From the NCBI RefSeq assembly GCF_002575655.3, contig NC_053036.3, forward strand, positions 161,734,627-161,798,626: DNA of 64,000 bases, written 5' to 3'. The translations under genes and the position numbers were made by a program. This stretch comes from Aegilops tauschii subsp. strangulata (Eukaryota > Streptophyta > Magnoliopsida > Poales > Poaceae). Shown piece after piece: positions 32,008-43,213 of the stretch (within the stretch, counting starts at the first letter, position 1; each line of letters opens with the position of its first letter). Below the pieces are notes generated by a model, which ran no database searches, was not told the DNA's origin, and saw only the letters and a list, made by a program, of their open reading frames with translations.

Positions 32008-32561
32008 GGCCTTTTAGCGACCCATTTAAATATTGGGCTAATTTCCGGCCTAGTGTGTCTTTCAGCCTGTTGACGGCCCATAAATCAGTTGGGCCATTTG
32101 TAGTCGGACCTGAGTTTCGGCCTTTTAGCGACCCATTTAAGTGTTGGGCCAATTTCCGGCCCGGTGTGTCTTTCAGCCTGGTGACGGCCCATATATCTGT
32201 TTGGCCATTTGTAGTCGGACCTGAGTTTTGGCCTTTTAGCGACCCATTTAATTGTTGGGCCAATTCCTGGCCATGTGTGCCTTTCAGCCTGCTAACGGAC
32301 CATAAATGAGTTGGGCCATTTGTAGTCGGACCTGAGTTTTGGCCTTTTAACGGCCCATGCCCTTCATGGTCCAATACCAGCCCGGTTTCTCTTTCGGCCT
32401 GCTAAAGGCCCAGAACACAGTTGGGCCATTTACAATACGACCTGACTTTCGGCCTCTTAGCGGCCCATGCTCTTCATGGTCCAGTACAAGCCCGTTGTCT
32501 CTTTCGTCCTACTAAAGGCCCACAGTATAGTTGGGCCATATGTAGCCCGAACTTAGTAACG
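32008..32561. repeat. 111-bp tandem array, five units, in CACTA subterminal DNA
   Basis: Units begin GGCCTTTTAGCGACCCAT or a variant at 32008, 32119, 32230, 32341 and 32451, so spacing is 111, 111, 111 and 110. Each holds GGCCCAT and TTGGGCC motifs. The minus strand is open through much of the array (31904-32374) because 111 is a multiple of three; that frame reads as a 37-residue repeat and is probably not a gene. Similar but irregular GGCCCA-rich sequence continues on both sides (31780-32750). Confidence 0.9.
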
Positions 32562-32892
32562 GCATGTTAACGGCCCGTGAAATCAATTGGGCCCACCTGT
32601 TGCCCGCTTCGATGTCAGCCTGTTAACGACCCGGGAGTTAAGAGGGCCGACCATTAACTTTCAGCCTGGTAACGGCCCATTAACTTAATGGGCCCACTAA
32701 AGTTCGTACATGTCTTTAGGCCAAATTAGATAATTTGAGCCCATTACGACGAGCAATTATGCACAGGACCAAAACCGATCAAGCAAAGGTACGGCATACA
32801 GGGAAAAACGTTGCACATCCAGCATATATTACAGGAAATTACATCCACTGGGCAATCAAAGATTGATGCCAGTGCAAATAAATGAACAGAAC

Positions 32893-33225
32893 CTAACGAT
32901 CTACAACGTCACAATCTGCAACCTCAGCACGGATGAAGCCCATAAGCATGTGGGCAAGTTCTTGCTGCTTTGCTACACTGTCTCTGAAAACATTGATCAG
33001 TTGTTGTGTCGCACGACTCTGCACCTTTGATTCCTCCACCATTTCCATCATTCCTTCAGCCATTAATTGGTTCACAAACATACATTTTTTCTGTTGCATT
33101 CGAGACAGAGGATACTGAACAGATTCTGATGGCGATTTTGGCAGGCTTGTATTATTGATAGTGGAGAGTGTCTCGACAACTGCATCATAACATAAATTAG
33201 GAGGGGAACCAAACAGATTAATCAT
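32893..33225 (-). CDS. Exon-like ORF of the CACTA element, last part
   Basis: This 110-residue minus-strand frame has a helical, Gln/Glu-rich composition (RMQQKKCMFVNQLMAEGM, SRATQQLINVFRDSVAKQQ) and ends in a stop at 32893. It is probably the last exon of an ORF that also uses the exons at 33852-34073 or 34717-34905 and at 36552-36818. I recognise no domain. It may be the unknown ORF1 of a Triticeae CACTA element; the splice sites are not proven. Confidence 0.4.
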   Translation of the reverse strand: MINLFGSPPNLCYDAVVETLSTINNTSLPKSPSESVQYPLSRMQQKKCMFVNQLMAEGMMEMVEESKVQSRATQQLINVFRDSVAKQQELAHMLMGFIRAEVADCDVVDR

Positions 33226-33851
33226 GAGTTATTGGCATACTATTGGAAAGAAACAATGGGGTTGCCTTGCTGTTTTCAGAGTTTGTCTTCTTATCTTCAG
33301 CAGCCTGTAACAAATTAAGACACTAGCATTGCTATCATTGGCCAAGTCAGATAATAGGAAAGCAACATTGGCACAACGAACATTTGGGCAACTAGCCAAC
33401 ACCAAATTAACACAATATGGCACAACTATCATCACCCAGGTAAGGTAATACGAAAGCAACATTGACACAATGAATGAATGGGCAACCAGAGCAGCACTAC
33501 AATTCAGTAATGTGCATGATATGAGATAGTACACTCATGCAGCTCAGTATGCAAAACTACCAGACAGTTTTCTTTACAAAAATCAACATTGGCGCCTTTA
33601 ACATTTTGCTACAACTAATTTTAGATCAGACAAAGGTTGGATTCACGCCGATTAACAAAATGCATGCTGATGTAAAAATATAGTGATATACAACAGGTAC
33701 TTACATCAGCATTGGAGCACAGAGAATTCCCGCAAGATGTTTTCCTCGAATACAATCCCAATGAAGGAAATCTTCTATCATTTAACCTTATTTTCTAAAA
33801 GAGAGATGGGTAAGAAACATGTAGAAAATATGATCAGAATGCTATAAAATT

Positions 33852-34073
33852 TCATGATGCGAAGATACGCACATGCTTCTTAGAATGGAGTTGACATTCT
33901 TTTGCTGGACTGGAGCGGACTAGTTCTTTGGCCATTGGAATCTGCTTATTATCAGTGGGAGTTGGGTTTCTCTGTGCTGGAGCGGTATCTATGAAAAATG
34001 GAGTTGGTTTATTATCTCCTGGCGTTTGGATCTTTTGCAAAGACCTGGTTTGTAACCCTTCACATTCTAACAT
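33852..34073 (-). CDS. Duplicated exon-like ORF, copy 1
   Basis: This minus-strand frame holds IQTPGDNKPTPFFIDTAPAQ and AKELVRSSPAKECQLHSKK. Nearly the same peptide is at 34717-34905. A GTGCGT splice-donor-like sequence follows the lysine pair in both copies, so each is likely an internal exon duplicated with the surrounding DNA. The function is unknown; it is part of the CACTA-associated gene, if that gene is real. Confidence 0.45.
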   Translation of the reverse strand: MLECEGLQTRSLQKIQTPGDNKPTPFFIDTAPAQRNPTPTDNKQIPMAKELVRSSPAKECQLHSKKHVRIFAS

Positions 34074-34189
34074 AGTCGTCTTCCCCTTGCATGCCTTATA
34101 TAGAAGAATGGTGCTTCAATTATAAAACATGCTACAACAGATATGGAATAGGTACTGAAGAATAGAAAGGCATGACATATTGACATGTA

Positions 34190-34290
34190 TTCCCTCCATC
34201 CGGAAATAAATGGATGGGTCTAGGCGTATTTCCGTTCTAGAGACATCCAGTTTTATCCATTTCTGCGACATGTAATCCGGACGGAGGGAG
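34190..34290. mobile_element. Stowaway-type MITE, copy 1
   Basis: It is 101 bases long with inverted ends TTCCCTCCATCCGGA and TCCGGACGGAGGGAG, flanked by TA on both sides (34188-34189, 34291-34292). These are hallmarks of Tc1/mariner-derived Stowaway MITEs. Confidence 0.85.
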
Positions 34291-34716
34291 TATGATGTAA
34301 GAGCTAGGGATACGATAGGACAACACAGTAAAAAAACACTGAAAACCCACTGCATAACCAAAGTAATCAAACCCACTAATATGAGATAGTACACTCATGC
34401 AGCTCAGGATGCAAAACTACCAGGCAGTTTTCCTTACAAAAATCAACATTGTGGCCTTTAATCATACATTTTGCTACAACTAAATTTAGATCAGATAAAG
34501 GTTGGATTCACGCCGATTAACAAAATACATGCTGATGTAAAAATATAGTGATATACAACAGGTACTTACATCTGCATTGGAGTACAGAGAATTCCTGCAA
34601 GAATCTTTCCTCACAGACGATACCAGTGCATAAATTTTTCTATCTGTTAAGCTTATTTTCTAAAAGAGAGATGGGTAAGAAACATGTAGAAAATATGATC
34701 AGCATGCTATAAAATT

Positions 34717-34905
34717 TCATGATGCAAGGATACGCACACGCTTCTTAGAATGGAGTTGACATATTTTTGCTGGACTGGAGCGGACTAGTTCTTTGGCCAC
34801 TGGAATCTGCTTATTACCAGTAGGAGTTGGGTTTCTTTGTGCTGGAGCAGTATCTATAAAAACTGGAGTTGGTTTATTATGTCCTAGCGTTTGGATCTTT
34901 TGCAA
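34717..34905 (-). CDS. Duplicated exon-like ORF, copy 2
   Basis: It matches the minus-strand ORF at 33852-34073 residue by residue over about 60 positions (KPTPVFIDTAPAQRNPTPT, KELVRSSPAK). Both copies stay open over the shared part. See copy 1 for interpretation. Confidence 0.45.
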   Translation of the reverse strand: MQKIQTLGHNKPTPVFIDTAPAQRNPTPTGNKQIPVAKELVRSSPAKICQLHSKKRVRILAS

Positions 34906-35056
34906 AGACCTGGTTTCTAACCCTTCAGATTCTAACGTAGTCGTCTTCCCCTTGCATGTCTTGTATAGAAGAATGGTGCTTCAGTTATAAAACATGCTAC
35001 AGCAGAGAGATGGAATAGGTACTGAAGAATAGAAAGGCATGACATATTGACATGTA

Positions 35057-35154
35057 TTCCCTCCATCCGGAAAATGGATGGGTCTAGGTGTATTTCAGTT
35101 CTGGATACATCCTTTTTTATCCATTTCGGCAAAATGTAATCCGAACGGAGGGAG
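35057..35154. mobile_element. Stowaway-type MITE, copy 2
   Basis: This is the duplicate of the MITE at 34190-34290, at the same relative position in copy 2 of the tandem duplication, also flanked by TA. The MITE therefore inserted before the duplication. Confidence 0.83.
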
Positions 35155-35203
35155 TATGGTGTAAGAGCTAGGGATACAATAGGACAACACAGTAAAAAAC
35201 ACT

Positions 35204-36551
35204 AGTTGAATGTAAAACTGTATGCTAGCGGAATACATACAGGAAAAACTAAGGCAACATACACGTGTATGATTGGGAAACTAAGATGGCATTGCAACAG
35301 AGCACTAGAACAACACTTCAATGTAAAAAAACATGGTATGGTAGACAGATGAAGTACGTACTGATGAATAACAATGCATAAGATATTCAGAAGCATGATG
35401 TCCAAATTAAGCAGATGGCATTGCGATAGAGTAGAATGACAGTACTTGAATTTGAAAACATGTTATCATGAATGGAATAGGTACTGAAAAATAGGAAGGC
35501 ATGACATATTTACATGCATGATCAGCATGCTAAGCACATGGCATTGCAACAGAGTAGATACACTCCAGGACATTATATGCATGTTGTACCCATATCACGG
35601 GCCAAGTTAGAGCAAGGACCTTGTGGGGTGAAGACGATTCGACATCTTTCTGCAAGTCTTCTGAAGAACTGCCTTTACATGTTCCATCATATTGGGTATC
35701 ACTGACATCAAGTTTATTGGCCTTTACATTGCTCCGTGAGGTTCTTGTGGATATATCAGTGTGTGCAATTATATCTGACATGCATGGAAGACAACTAGTA
35801 GTTAGATTTATGTAATGAGTGCCTGTAGGAGATGACATAAATAGTAGGACTGGGGTTAACTAGCAGCAACAGGTCTCAAAAACTAAAGGGAGAACACAGA
35901 TGAAAGCTACAGAATATGTATCGTTTGTACTCGAGATTAACTAGATGGCACACAAAAGTATTAAAGAACAACATAGGTAATACTAGAAGTGGTATAATAC
36001 TATAATCACCAGCCTGTGGGATAGCATTGGCTGATGGATGGTAACTATGGAATAGCGTTACCTAAAGAACATGTATCTTAGCTGAACTATGGAACAACGT
36101 TAACTCCTGAACAAGACCCGTAAGAGATCAGCATGAATATACAGTGAAATGTGATAATCTATTTTCCATGCTTAGATGAATAACAAAGCCATAAATGTTG
36201 CACACAAGTAAGATGAGGGTACAACCTATCTGGCCGCCATCCATAGGAGTGAGCATAATGTGCTGACTTGTCGATGGCTCTGCAGTTGTTGTGGCTGTCC
36301 ATGTCGGGCACGCGCATTCGATGCAGGGAACTGTTGAGTGGGGACTATAGCTCCCTTCTGGTGTATGCTTCCCTTGTTGGAGCAGCTGCGGTGAGTCGGA
36401 AGATGGTGTGGCTGAAGATGCAGATAACGCATAATGTTAAGAACGACACATCTCTTTGATCTGAAGAAATACACTAAGAGATCAACAGCAAGGTACGAGA
36501 GTGGTCACACGTCTGTGGACTGAAACTAAATTGGGGTCACACGATTTTATT
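35204..36551. other. CACTA-associated region without a clear gene
   Basis: This AT-rich stretch holds further divergent traces of the duplicated motif (AGGCATGACATATT at 35498). No coding region could be supported; short frames here may include minor exons of the minus-strand ORF. Confidence 0.4.
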
Positions 36552-36818
36552 TTATTTTGGTACTGTCCGATCTACGCCGGATGGCTTGATGGCCGTCTTG
36601 TGCCTCCCGGCTGACACTGTTAGGAATCTTCCCCGAAGAGCCAGCGACCAACGGCAGAGCAGCTTGCCTCCGCCGTCCTTGGCCCCGGCCAAAACCCCGC
36701 TCCCCGCCCCACCGCACTGCCGTGGTTGCGCCGCCCCCGGGCCAATCCACAAAGACTCCCCGTCATCTAGATCCGGCGGCGGCAGTACCTTGAACCCACG
36801 CAACTCTAAGATAGCCAT
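36552..36818 (-). CDS. First-exon-like ORF of the CACTA-associated gene
   Basis: This minus-strand frame begins MAILELRGFKVLPPPDLDDG in GC-rich DNA, unlike the AT-rich DNA to its left. It reads 88 residues; a donor-like GTACC lies near its end at about 36561. Its strand and position suit the first exon of the gene whose later exons lie at 34905-32893. No domain is recognised. Confidence 0.4.
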   Translation of the reverse strand: MAILELRGFKVLPPPDLDDGESLWIGPGAAQPRQCGGAGSGVLAGAKDGGGKLLCRWSLALRGRFLTVSAGRHKTAIKPSGVDRTVPK

Positions 36819-36840
36819 CTAAGCGCTGCTACCGCGGCGA

Positions 36841-37580
36841 ACTTGCGGCCCCGCACCCTTACATTAGACACCAACCAACCGGCAGCCTAGGAGCTCCGCC
36901 GCCTCGAGGGGTGCTGCTTTCCATTGGGAATCGATTGGCCTAGAATAAAAATTCAGACAACTGACGCCTAAATAAAGTGATTTGAGATGAGGGTGCGACC
37001 TATCTGGCGGCATGGTGAAGTAGGCAGGTCCAGCCGCCGAGTCGGTGAGGCCGGCGCGGTTGCGGTGGCCACCGGCGGCAGGGAAACAACGATGTCGCGA
37101 CGGTCGACGGCTACGGGGAAGCAGCGCTGGGACTCTGGACGGATCCGAAGTTGGAGCCTCTCCGGCGCCGTGAACAACAGCGGGGGTGAATCGGCTCCGG
37201 TACGGTTCACGCGGCCGTCGTCGAGGCAGCTCCAGGAGCACGGAGTAAGAGGCACACGGCCTAGTGCACGACGGCAAATGGACAGCGTCTCCGGCATTAG
37301 GGAGGAGGGTGGCTGTGAAATTGGTGCGGTGGGGGCGCCATGGAGGAGGGGCTGAGGTTTCGTGGCTCGAGAGAAGGGAGCTTCCGGGGAGAAGGTGATT
37401 TGGCGCCCACGAGGTATGAATGGGGGGGGGGGTTGGGAGGGGAGTGGAACCATGTTTTACGGATGCATTTGTATGAAATGTGAGGGGGAGTTACAGTTCT
37501 ACCCCTGCCTTTAGGCTTCTCGGCTTGGGTTTGTGTACTGAGGGTCGGGGATAGTAGAGTAACTTTGCTTCTCCCCAAAT
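36841..37580. other. GC-rich region, no supported gene
   Basis: GC-rich sequence with several overlapping open frames on both strands but no recognisable domain. It may be promoter or leader DNA of the minus-strand ORF starting at 36818. ACCTATCTGGC at about 36999 repeats 36226. Confidence 0.4.
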
Positions 37581-37712
37581 AGTGGGCGGGAGCGATTTCG
37601 GGCGAGGAGGGCGTGTTTTGAAATATAGTGGGCGCGAGCGATTTTGGGCGAGGAGAGCGTGTTTTGAAAAAGTGGGCGCGAGCTATTTCGGGCGAGGAGA
37701 CTGTGTTTTGCC
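37581..37712. repeat. Three-copy tandem repeat of about 44 bp
   Basis: Units start AGTGGGCG at 37581, 37627 and 37671. Each carries GCGAGCGATTTCGGGCGAGG or a close variant and ends GTGTTTTG. Confidence 0.9.
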
Positions 37713-38349
37713 GACCATGGTTTATGAATTATTCGGCACATGTCATTCGACCAAGGAGAAGGCGCGCTTGGATGAAGTTACAAACCTACTCTCGTTGCAC
37801 AACGGGCCAATTAATGCGTCTCCCACATAGGACGGTAATTTCGCGTCTCCCGTTTATTTGCTCGGGCGAATTCCACCGAGCAGAGGATGTTTAACGGTTC
37901 GTTCAAAATTTGGGAGAACGAGCATCCACGTCTACCTTACCAAGTCGATTCAAATCAAATTTAGAAATATTAGCTTGCCACTTCTTTTTTAGATGGAGAG
38001 ATGATGCTCGGGAGTAATGTGTTTTTACATGCTCGTTGCTAGCGATTTACTATATGACAAATAGTTGACCCACTCAAAAACGGGAATCAAACCCAAAATG
38101 AAATATCTCGATTCAATGAAATAGCTCGTTCACCAGGTCAAAATAGTGAACTAAATCCAAAATTGAACACCTCAATCGAATAGCATGTTGTACAGTATTA
38201 TAGTACTCCATGAACATGTTGAAAGTCAAATTAATGAACTTGCTTGATATACGCATATATCCGTTCATGTGTGGATTGCAGACAACATGTTCTCCAATTT
38301 AAATATTTGAATGCAAGTTTATATCGAAACATGGTTTATATCAGTCTTT
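37713..38349. other. Unassigned AT-rich spacer
   Basis: No gene or transposon end was recognised. The right end of the CACTA element might have been expected here but was not seen. Confidence 0.4.
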
Positions 38350-39360
38350 GATGCATAAAACGCGACCTCCCCCTCTCCCGGACTCCTGCTCTCTCTCTCT
38401 CTCTCGCCGACAATCTTCAATTCTGTCACACGCATCCAACACACAAACCTTGTTTGTCCTCTCTCTTTCTCTCCATCTCTCTCTCTCTTTGTGTGTGTGC
38501 GTGGGGGGGGGTCTTTCTAGTTCGCATGCATATATACTCCATCTATAGGTCTCTCTCGCACACTATGTATGATTCTATAGTCCAAGCTAGATATCTTGGG
38601 TGCACTCATCGTACGCACACAAATTCCTTGGCTCGTTGCTCGTAACTCTCTCACGCACCACTCTGTCATCTCAGAGCTCTTCCCCCTCTCTCTCAAACTC
38701 TCCATCTACCTAGGTCACACATACACATGCATATCTCACTCGCACTCGATAGGCCCATCTAAAACTCTATCTCTCTCCCTCGTTCTCTCTCCATCTCACA
38801 CGCACACACACACAATCTCATGCCTAGCTAGCCAAGTATGATGGTCTCTCACTCAATTGTAGGCACACGTAGTCCCCCCTATATGTATATGACTAGCTAA
38901 TCTAAGTCTCCATCACAAACATGTGCATGGTCTATCTCAATTTCTCTCGGGGCATCTTTCTATCGCGCACGCACCTCCCTCGATCTCCCACCCATATAGT
39001 CCCCTCACGATCTCGAGGGGGTCTCTCTATCACAAACACACCCTCTCGCCCTCCCCATGTGTCCATGTTCTCCATGTGTCCCTCTCGACCTTTGTTCCTT
39101 GTTGGCCAGATCTCTATTGGACATGTGCTATAGGGGTGTCTCTCTCCATTGCAAACAATCACACACTAGATATCTTCGTGTATCTCCTCGCCTAGCTTTT
39201 CTATCTCGGAGATGCATGCGTGATATGTTCGCCTAAGAAACGAAAAAACACACTCTCTCTCTAATTTATCGTTTGTTGTCACTTTCTCTGTCACACACAT
39301 ACTCTTTTTGCACACTTACTCATTCTCCTTCACACGCACTTGATCTCTCTCGACTTAGGC

Positions 39361-39612
39361 ACTCTCCTCGGTCCATAGCATATTGATTTATTGAAAAGTC
39401 AAACATCACAAAGTTTGACCATGTACGTGGAGAAAAACAATTACATCTGGAACGGCAAACATATACCATTAGATTCACCATGAGATGTAGTTTCGTATGA
39501 TGTATCTTTGGTATTGAAGATATAAATAACATTTGTGTAAACCTGATCAAAGTTTCCAAAGTTTGACTTCTAAAAAAATTACATGTACTGCATTATCGAG
39601 CGGATGGAATAT
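39361..39612. mobile_element. Degenerate Stowaway/mariner-type MITE in unit A
   Basis: Its ends resemble CTCCCTCCGTCC (CTCTCCTCGGTCCATA) and its complement (GAGCGGATGGAAT). The inner part has inverted AAAGTTTGACCA and TGATCAAAGTTT blocks, as in common Triticeae Stowaway MITEs. A sister copy at 48904-49150 lies in unit B. Confidence 0.7.
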
Positions 39613-40228
39613 CTCTTTCCCCCTCTCAGCTATCTGACGCACCACTCAGCCTTATCGGGGCTCCTTGATCTCTCTCAAACTTTATATCTCCCTGGTTCAC
39701 ACATACACATGTCTCGCTCGCGCTATACATATAGACCCATCCAACACTCTCCGCCCTTGTTCTCTCTCTATGTGACACGCACCCCCCTAATAAGTACCAT
39801 AATCCCTCACTCCATCATAGGCGCAAGCACTCCCCCCCTAAGTATGATTATCTCTCACTAGCCATCAGGAACACACGTATTGTCTCCTTCCATCCATACG
39901 TCTATCTCGATATCTCTCGTGGTACCTTCTATCGCGCACACACCTTGTCACTCGATCTCCCACCCATGTAGTCCCATCACGATCTCCAGGGGATCTCTCT
40001 ATGACAAACATACACTCTCTCCTCCCCATGTCTGCATTTTCTCCGTACGTCTCTCTCGACCTCTCTCCCTTGTTTCTCAAACCCCTCTTGGCCACGTGCT
40101 AGGGGTCTTGCTCTCTCGGTTGCAAACAACCACACACTATCTCCTCACCTTGCTTCCATTGTCGAAGATGCATGTGTGATATGTTTGCATAAGACACACA
40201 TGCTTTTTCTCGACTTTTATCGAGTGTT

Positions 40229-40233
40229 GTCCA
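40229..40233 (+). repeat. Target site duplication, left copy (GTCCA)
   Basis: GTCCA immediately precedes the Angela 5' LTR and is repeated at 48817-48821. Confidence 0.93.
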
Positions 40234-41973
40234 TGAAGGAAATATGCCCTAGAGGCAATAATAAAGTTATTATTTATTTCCTTATTTCATGATAAATGTT
40301 TATTATTCATGCTAGAATTGTATTAACCGGAAACATAATACATGTGTGGATACATAGACAAACAGAGTGTCACTAGTATGCCTCTACTTGACTAGCTCAT
40401 TAATCAAACATGGTTAAGTTTCCTAGCCATAGACATGAGTTGTCATTTGATAAACGGGATCACATCATTAGGAGAATGATGTGATTGACTTGACCCATAC
40501 CGTTAGCTTACCACTTGATCGTTTAGTATGTTGCTATTGCTTTCTTCATGACTTCTACATGTTCCTATGACTATGAGATTATGCAACTCCCGTTTACCGG
40601 AGGAACACTTTGTGTGCTACCAAACGTCACAACGTAACTGGGTGATTATAAAGGTACTCTACAGGTGTCTCCAAAGGTACTTGTTGAGTTGGCGTATTTC
40701 GAGATTAGGATTTGTCACTCCGATTGTCGGAGAGGTATCTCTGGGCCCTCTCGATAATGCACATCACTATAAGCCTTGCAAGCAATGTGACTAATGAGTT
40801 AGTTGCGGGATGATGCATTACATAACGAGTAAAGAGACTTGCCGGTAACGAGATTGAACTAGGTATTGAGATACCGACGATCGAATCTCGGGCAAGTAAC
40901 ATACCGATGACAAAGGGAACAACGTATGTTGTTATGCGGTTTGACCGATAAAGATCTTCGTAGAATATGTGGGAGCCAATATGAGCATCCAGGTTCCGCT
41001 ATTAGTTATTGACCGGAGACGTGTCTCGGTCATGTCTACATAGTTCTCGAACCCTTAGGGTCCGCACGCTTAAAGTTCTGTGACGATTGGTATTATGAGT
41101 TTATGTGATTTGATGTACCGTAGGTAGTTCGGAGTTCCGGATGAGATTGGGGACATGATGAGGAGTCTCGAAATGGTCGAGACGTAAAGATCAATATATT
41201 GGACGACTATATTCGTACATCGGAAAGGTTCCGAGTGATTCGGGTATTTTTCGGGGTACCGGGGAGTTACGGGGATACGAGGAAGAAGTAATGGGCCTCA
41301 TGGGCCAAGTGGTGGAAGAGAGGAGACAGGGCGCGCGGCCCCCCTAGCCCAAACCGAATTGGACTAGGGGGCCGGCCCCCCTTTCCTCATTTTCCTCCCT
41401 CTCCTTCCTTCTCCTTCTCCTCCTTCCTTTCCTCCTCCTAGTAGGAGTAGGAAAGGGGAGTCCTACTCCTACCAGAAGGAGGAGGACTCCTCCTGGTGCG
41501 CCCTACAGGGGCCGGCCAGCCTCCCCCCTTGCTCCTTTATATACGGGGGCAGGGGCACCCTAGGACACACAAGTTGATCTGTTGATCTCTCCCAGCCGTG
41601 TGCGGTGCCCCCCTCCACCATATTCCACCTCGGTCATATCATAGCGGTGCTTAGGCGAAGCCCTGCGTCGGTATCAACATCATCACCGTCATCACGCCGT
41701 CGTGCTGACGGAACTCTCGCGTGAAGCTCTGCTGGATCAGAGTTTGCGGGACGTCAACGAGCTGAACGTGTGCTGAACTCGGAGGTGCCGTACGTTCGGT
41801 ACTTGGATCGGTCGGATCGTGAAGACGTACGACTACATCAACCGTGTTGTGCTAACGCTTCCGCTTTCGGTCTACGAGGGTACGTGGACAACACTCTCCC
41901 CTCTCGTTGCTATGCATCACCATGATCTTACGTGTGCGTAGGAAACTTTTTGAAATTACTATGTTCCCCAACA
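40234..41973 (+). repeat. 5' LTR, Angela-type element
   Basis: 1740 bases, TGAAGGAAATATGCCC to TATGTTCCCCAACA. A TATATA box lies at 41538-41543. Partner of 47076-48816; differences are scattered along the length. Confidence 0.96.
41538..41543 (+). promoter_or_regulatory. LTR TATA box, Angela-type element
   Basis: TTTATATACG lies 436 bases before the LTR end, after a pyrimidine-rich tract. The same box is at 48380-48385 in the 3' LTR. Confidence 0.7.
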
Positions 41974-41974
41974 G

Positions 41975-41990
41975 TGGCATCCGAGCCTGG
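41975..41990 (+). other. Primer-site-like motif, Angela-type element
   Basis: TGGCATCCGAGCCTGG lies two bases after the LTR; it is a mutated form of the Met-tRNA site TGGTATCAGAGCC. Confidence 0.75.
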
Positions 41991-43213
41991 TTCTATGCGT
42001 AGATGTTATATGCACGAGTAGAACACAAGTGAGTTGTGGGTGATACAAGTCATACTGCTTACCAGCATGTCATACTTTGGTTCAGCGGTATTGTTGGATG
42101 AAGCGGCCCGGACCGACATTATGCGTACGCTTACGCGAGACTGGTTCTACCGACGTGCTTTGCACATAGGTGGCTGGCGGGTGTGAGTTTCTCCAACTTT
42201 AGTTGAACCGAATGTGGCTACGCCCGGTCCTTGAGAAGGTTAAAACAGCACTAACTTAACGAATATCGTTGTGGTTTTGATGCGTAGGTAAGAACGGTTC
42301 TTGCTTAGCCCGTAGCAGCCACGTAAAACTTGCAACAACAAAGTAGAGGACGTCTAACTTGTTTTTGCAGGGCATGTTGTGATGTGATATGGTCAAGGCA
42401 TGATGCTATATTTTATTGTATGAGATGATCATGTTTTATAACCGAGTTATCGGCAACTGGCAGGAGCCATATGGTTGTCGCTTTATTGTATGCAATGAAA
42501 TCGCCCTGTAATTGCTTTACTTTATCACTAAGCGGTAGCGATAGTCGTAGAAGCAATAGTTGGCGAGACGACAACGATGCTACGATGGAGATCAAGGTGT
42601 CGCGCCGGTGACGATGGTGATCATGACGGTGCTTTGAAGATGGAGATCACAAGCACAATATGATGATGGCCATATCATATCACTTATATTGATTGCATGT
42701 GATGTTTATCCTTTATGCATCTTAATTTGCTTTGATTGACAGTAGCATTATAAGATGATCTCTCACTAAATTTCAAGATAAAAGTGTTCTCCCTGAGTAT
42801 GCACCATTGCCAAAGTTTGTCGTGCCGAGACACCACGTGATGATCGGGTGTGATAAGCTCTATGTTCATCTACAACGGGTGCAAGCCAGTTTTGCACACG
42901 CAGAATACTCGGGTTAAACTTGACGAGCCTAGCATATGCAGATATGGCCTCGGAACACTGGAGACCGAAAGGTTGAGCGTGAATCATATAGTAGATATGA
43001 TCAACATAATGATGTTCACCATTGAAAACTACTCCATCTCACGTGATGATCGGACATGGTTTAGTTGATTTGGATCACATGATCACTTACATGATTAGAG
43101 GGATGTCTACCTAAGTGGGAGTTCTTAAATAATATGATTAATTGAACTTTAATTTATCATGAACGTAGTCCTGATAGTATTTTGCAAATAATGTTGTAGA
43201 TCAATAGCTCGCG
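41991..43213 (+). other. Leader region of the Angela-type element
   Basis: No coding region could be supported; this is untranslated leader and possibly decayed gag start. ORFs of up to 73 residues here lack similarity. Confidence 0.55.

Larger units (their letters stand above)
33519..35203. repeat. Tandem duplication, about 0.86 kb per copy
   Basis: Copy 1 starts at about 33519 and copy 2 at about 34379. Both hold, in order, ATGAGATAGTACACTCATGC, an ACAGGTACTTACAT motif, an exon-like minus-strand ORF and a Stowaway-type MITE. Copy 2 ends near 35203. The copies differ by scattered substitutions and small indels, so the duplication is not recent. Confidence 0.92.
31290..36840. mobile_element. 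CACTA DNA transposon (Jorge/Caspar-like), right end not found
   Basis: The left terminus starts CACTACAAAAAAATACAC and is followed by subterminal sequence with many short motifs in both orientations (CATGAC, GTCATG, TCACAG). This is typical of Triticeae CACTA elements. A 111-bp subterminal array and minus-strand exon-like ORFs follow. No transposase (TNP2) domain and no inverted right terminus were recognised, so the right limit given is only the end of the ORF region. It may be a deletion derivative. Confidence 0.75.

Noticed and set aside
31904..32374. 156-codon minus-strand ORF made of a 37-residue repeat
   Set aside because: It arises from a 111-bp non-coding repeat that stays in frame; no start context or domain.
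32008..32561. CRISPR-like regular array
   Set aside because: Units are contiguous 111-bp tandem repeats without short direct repeats and unique spacers, in a plant CACTA element.
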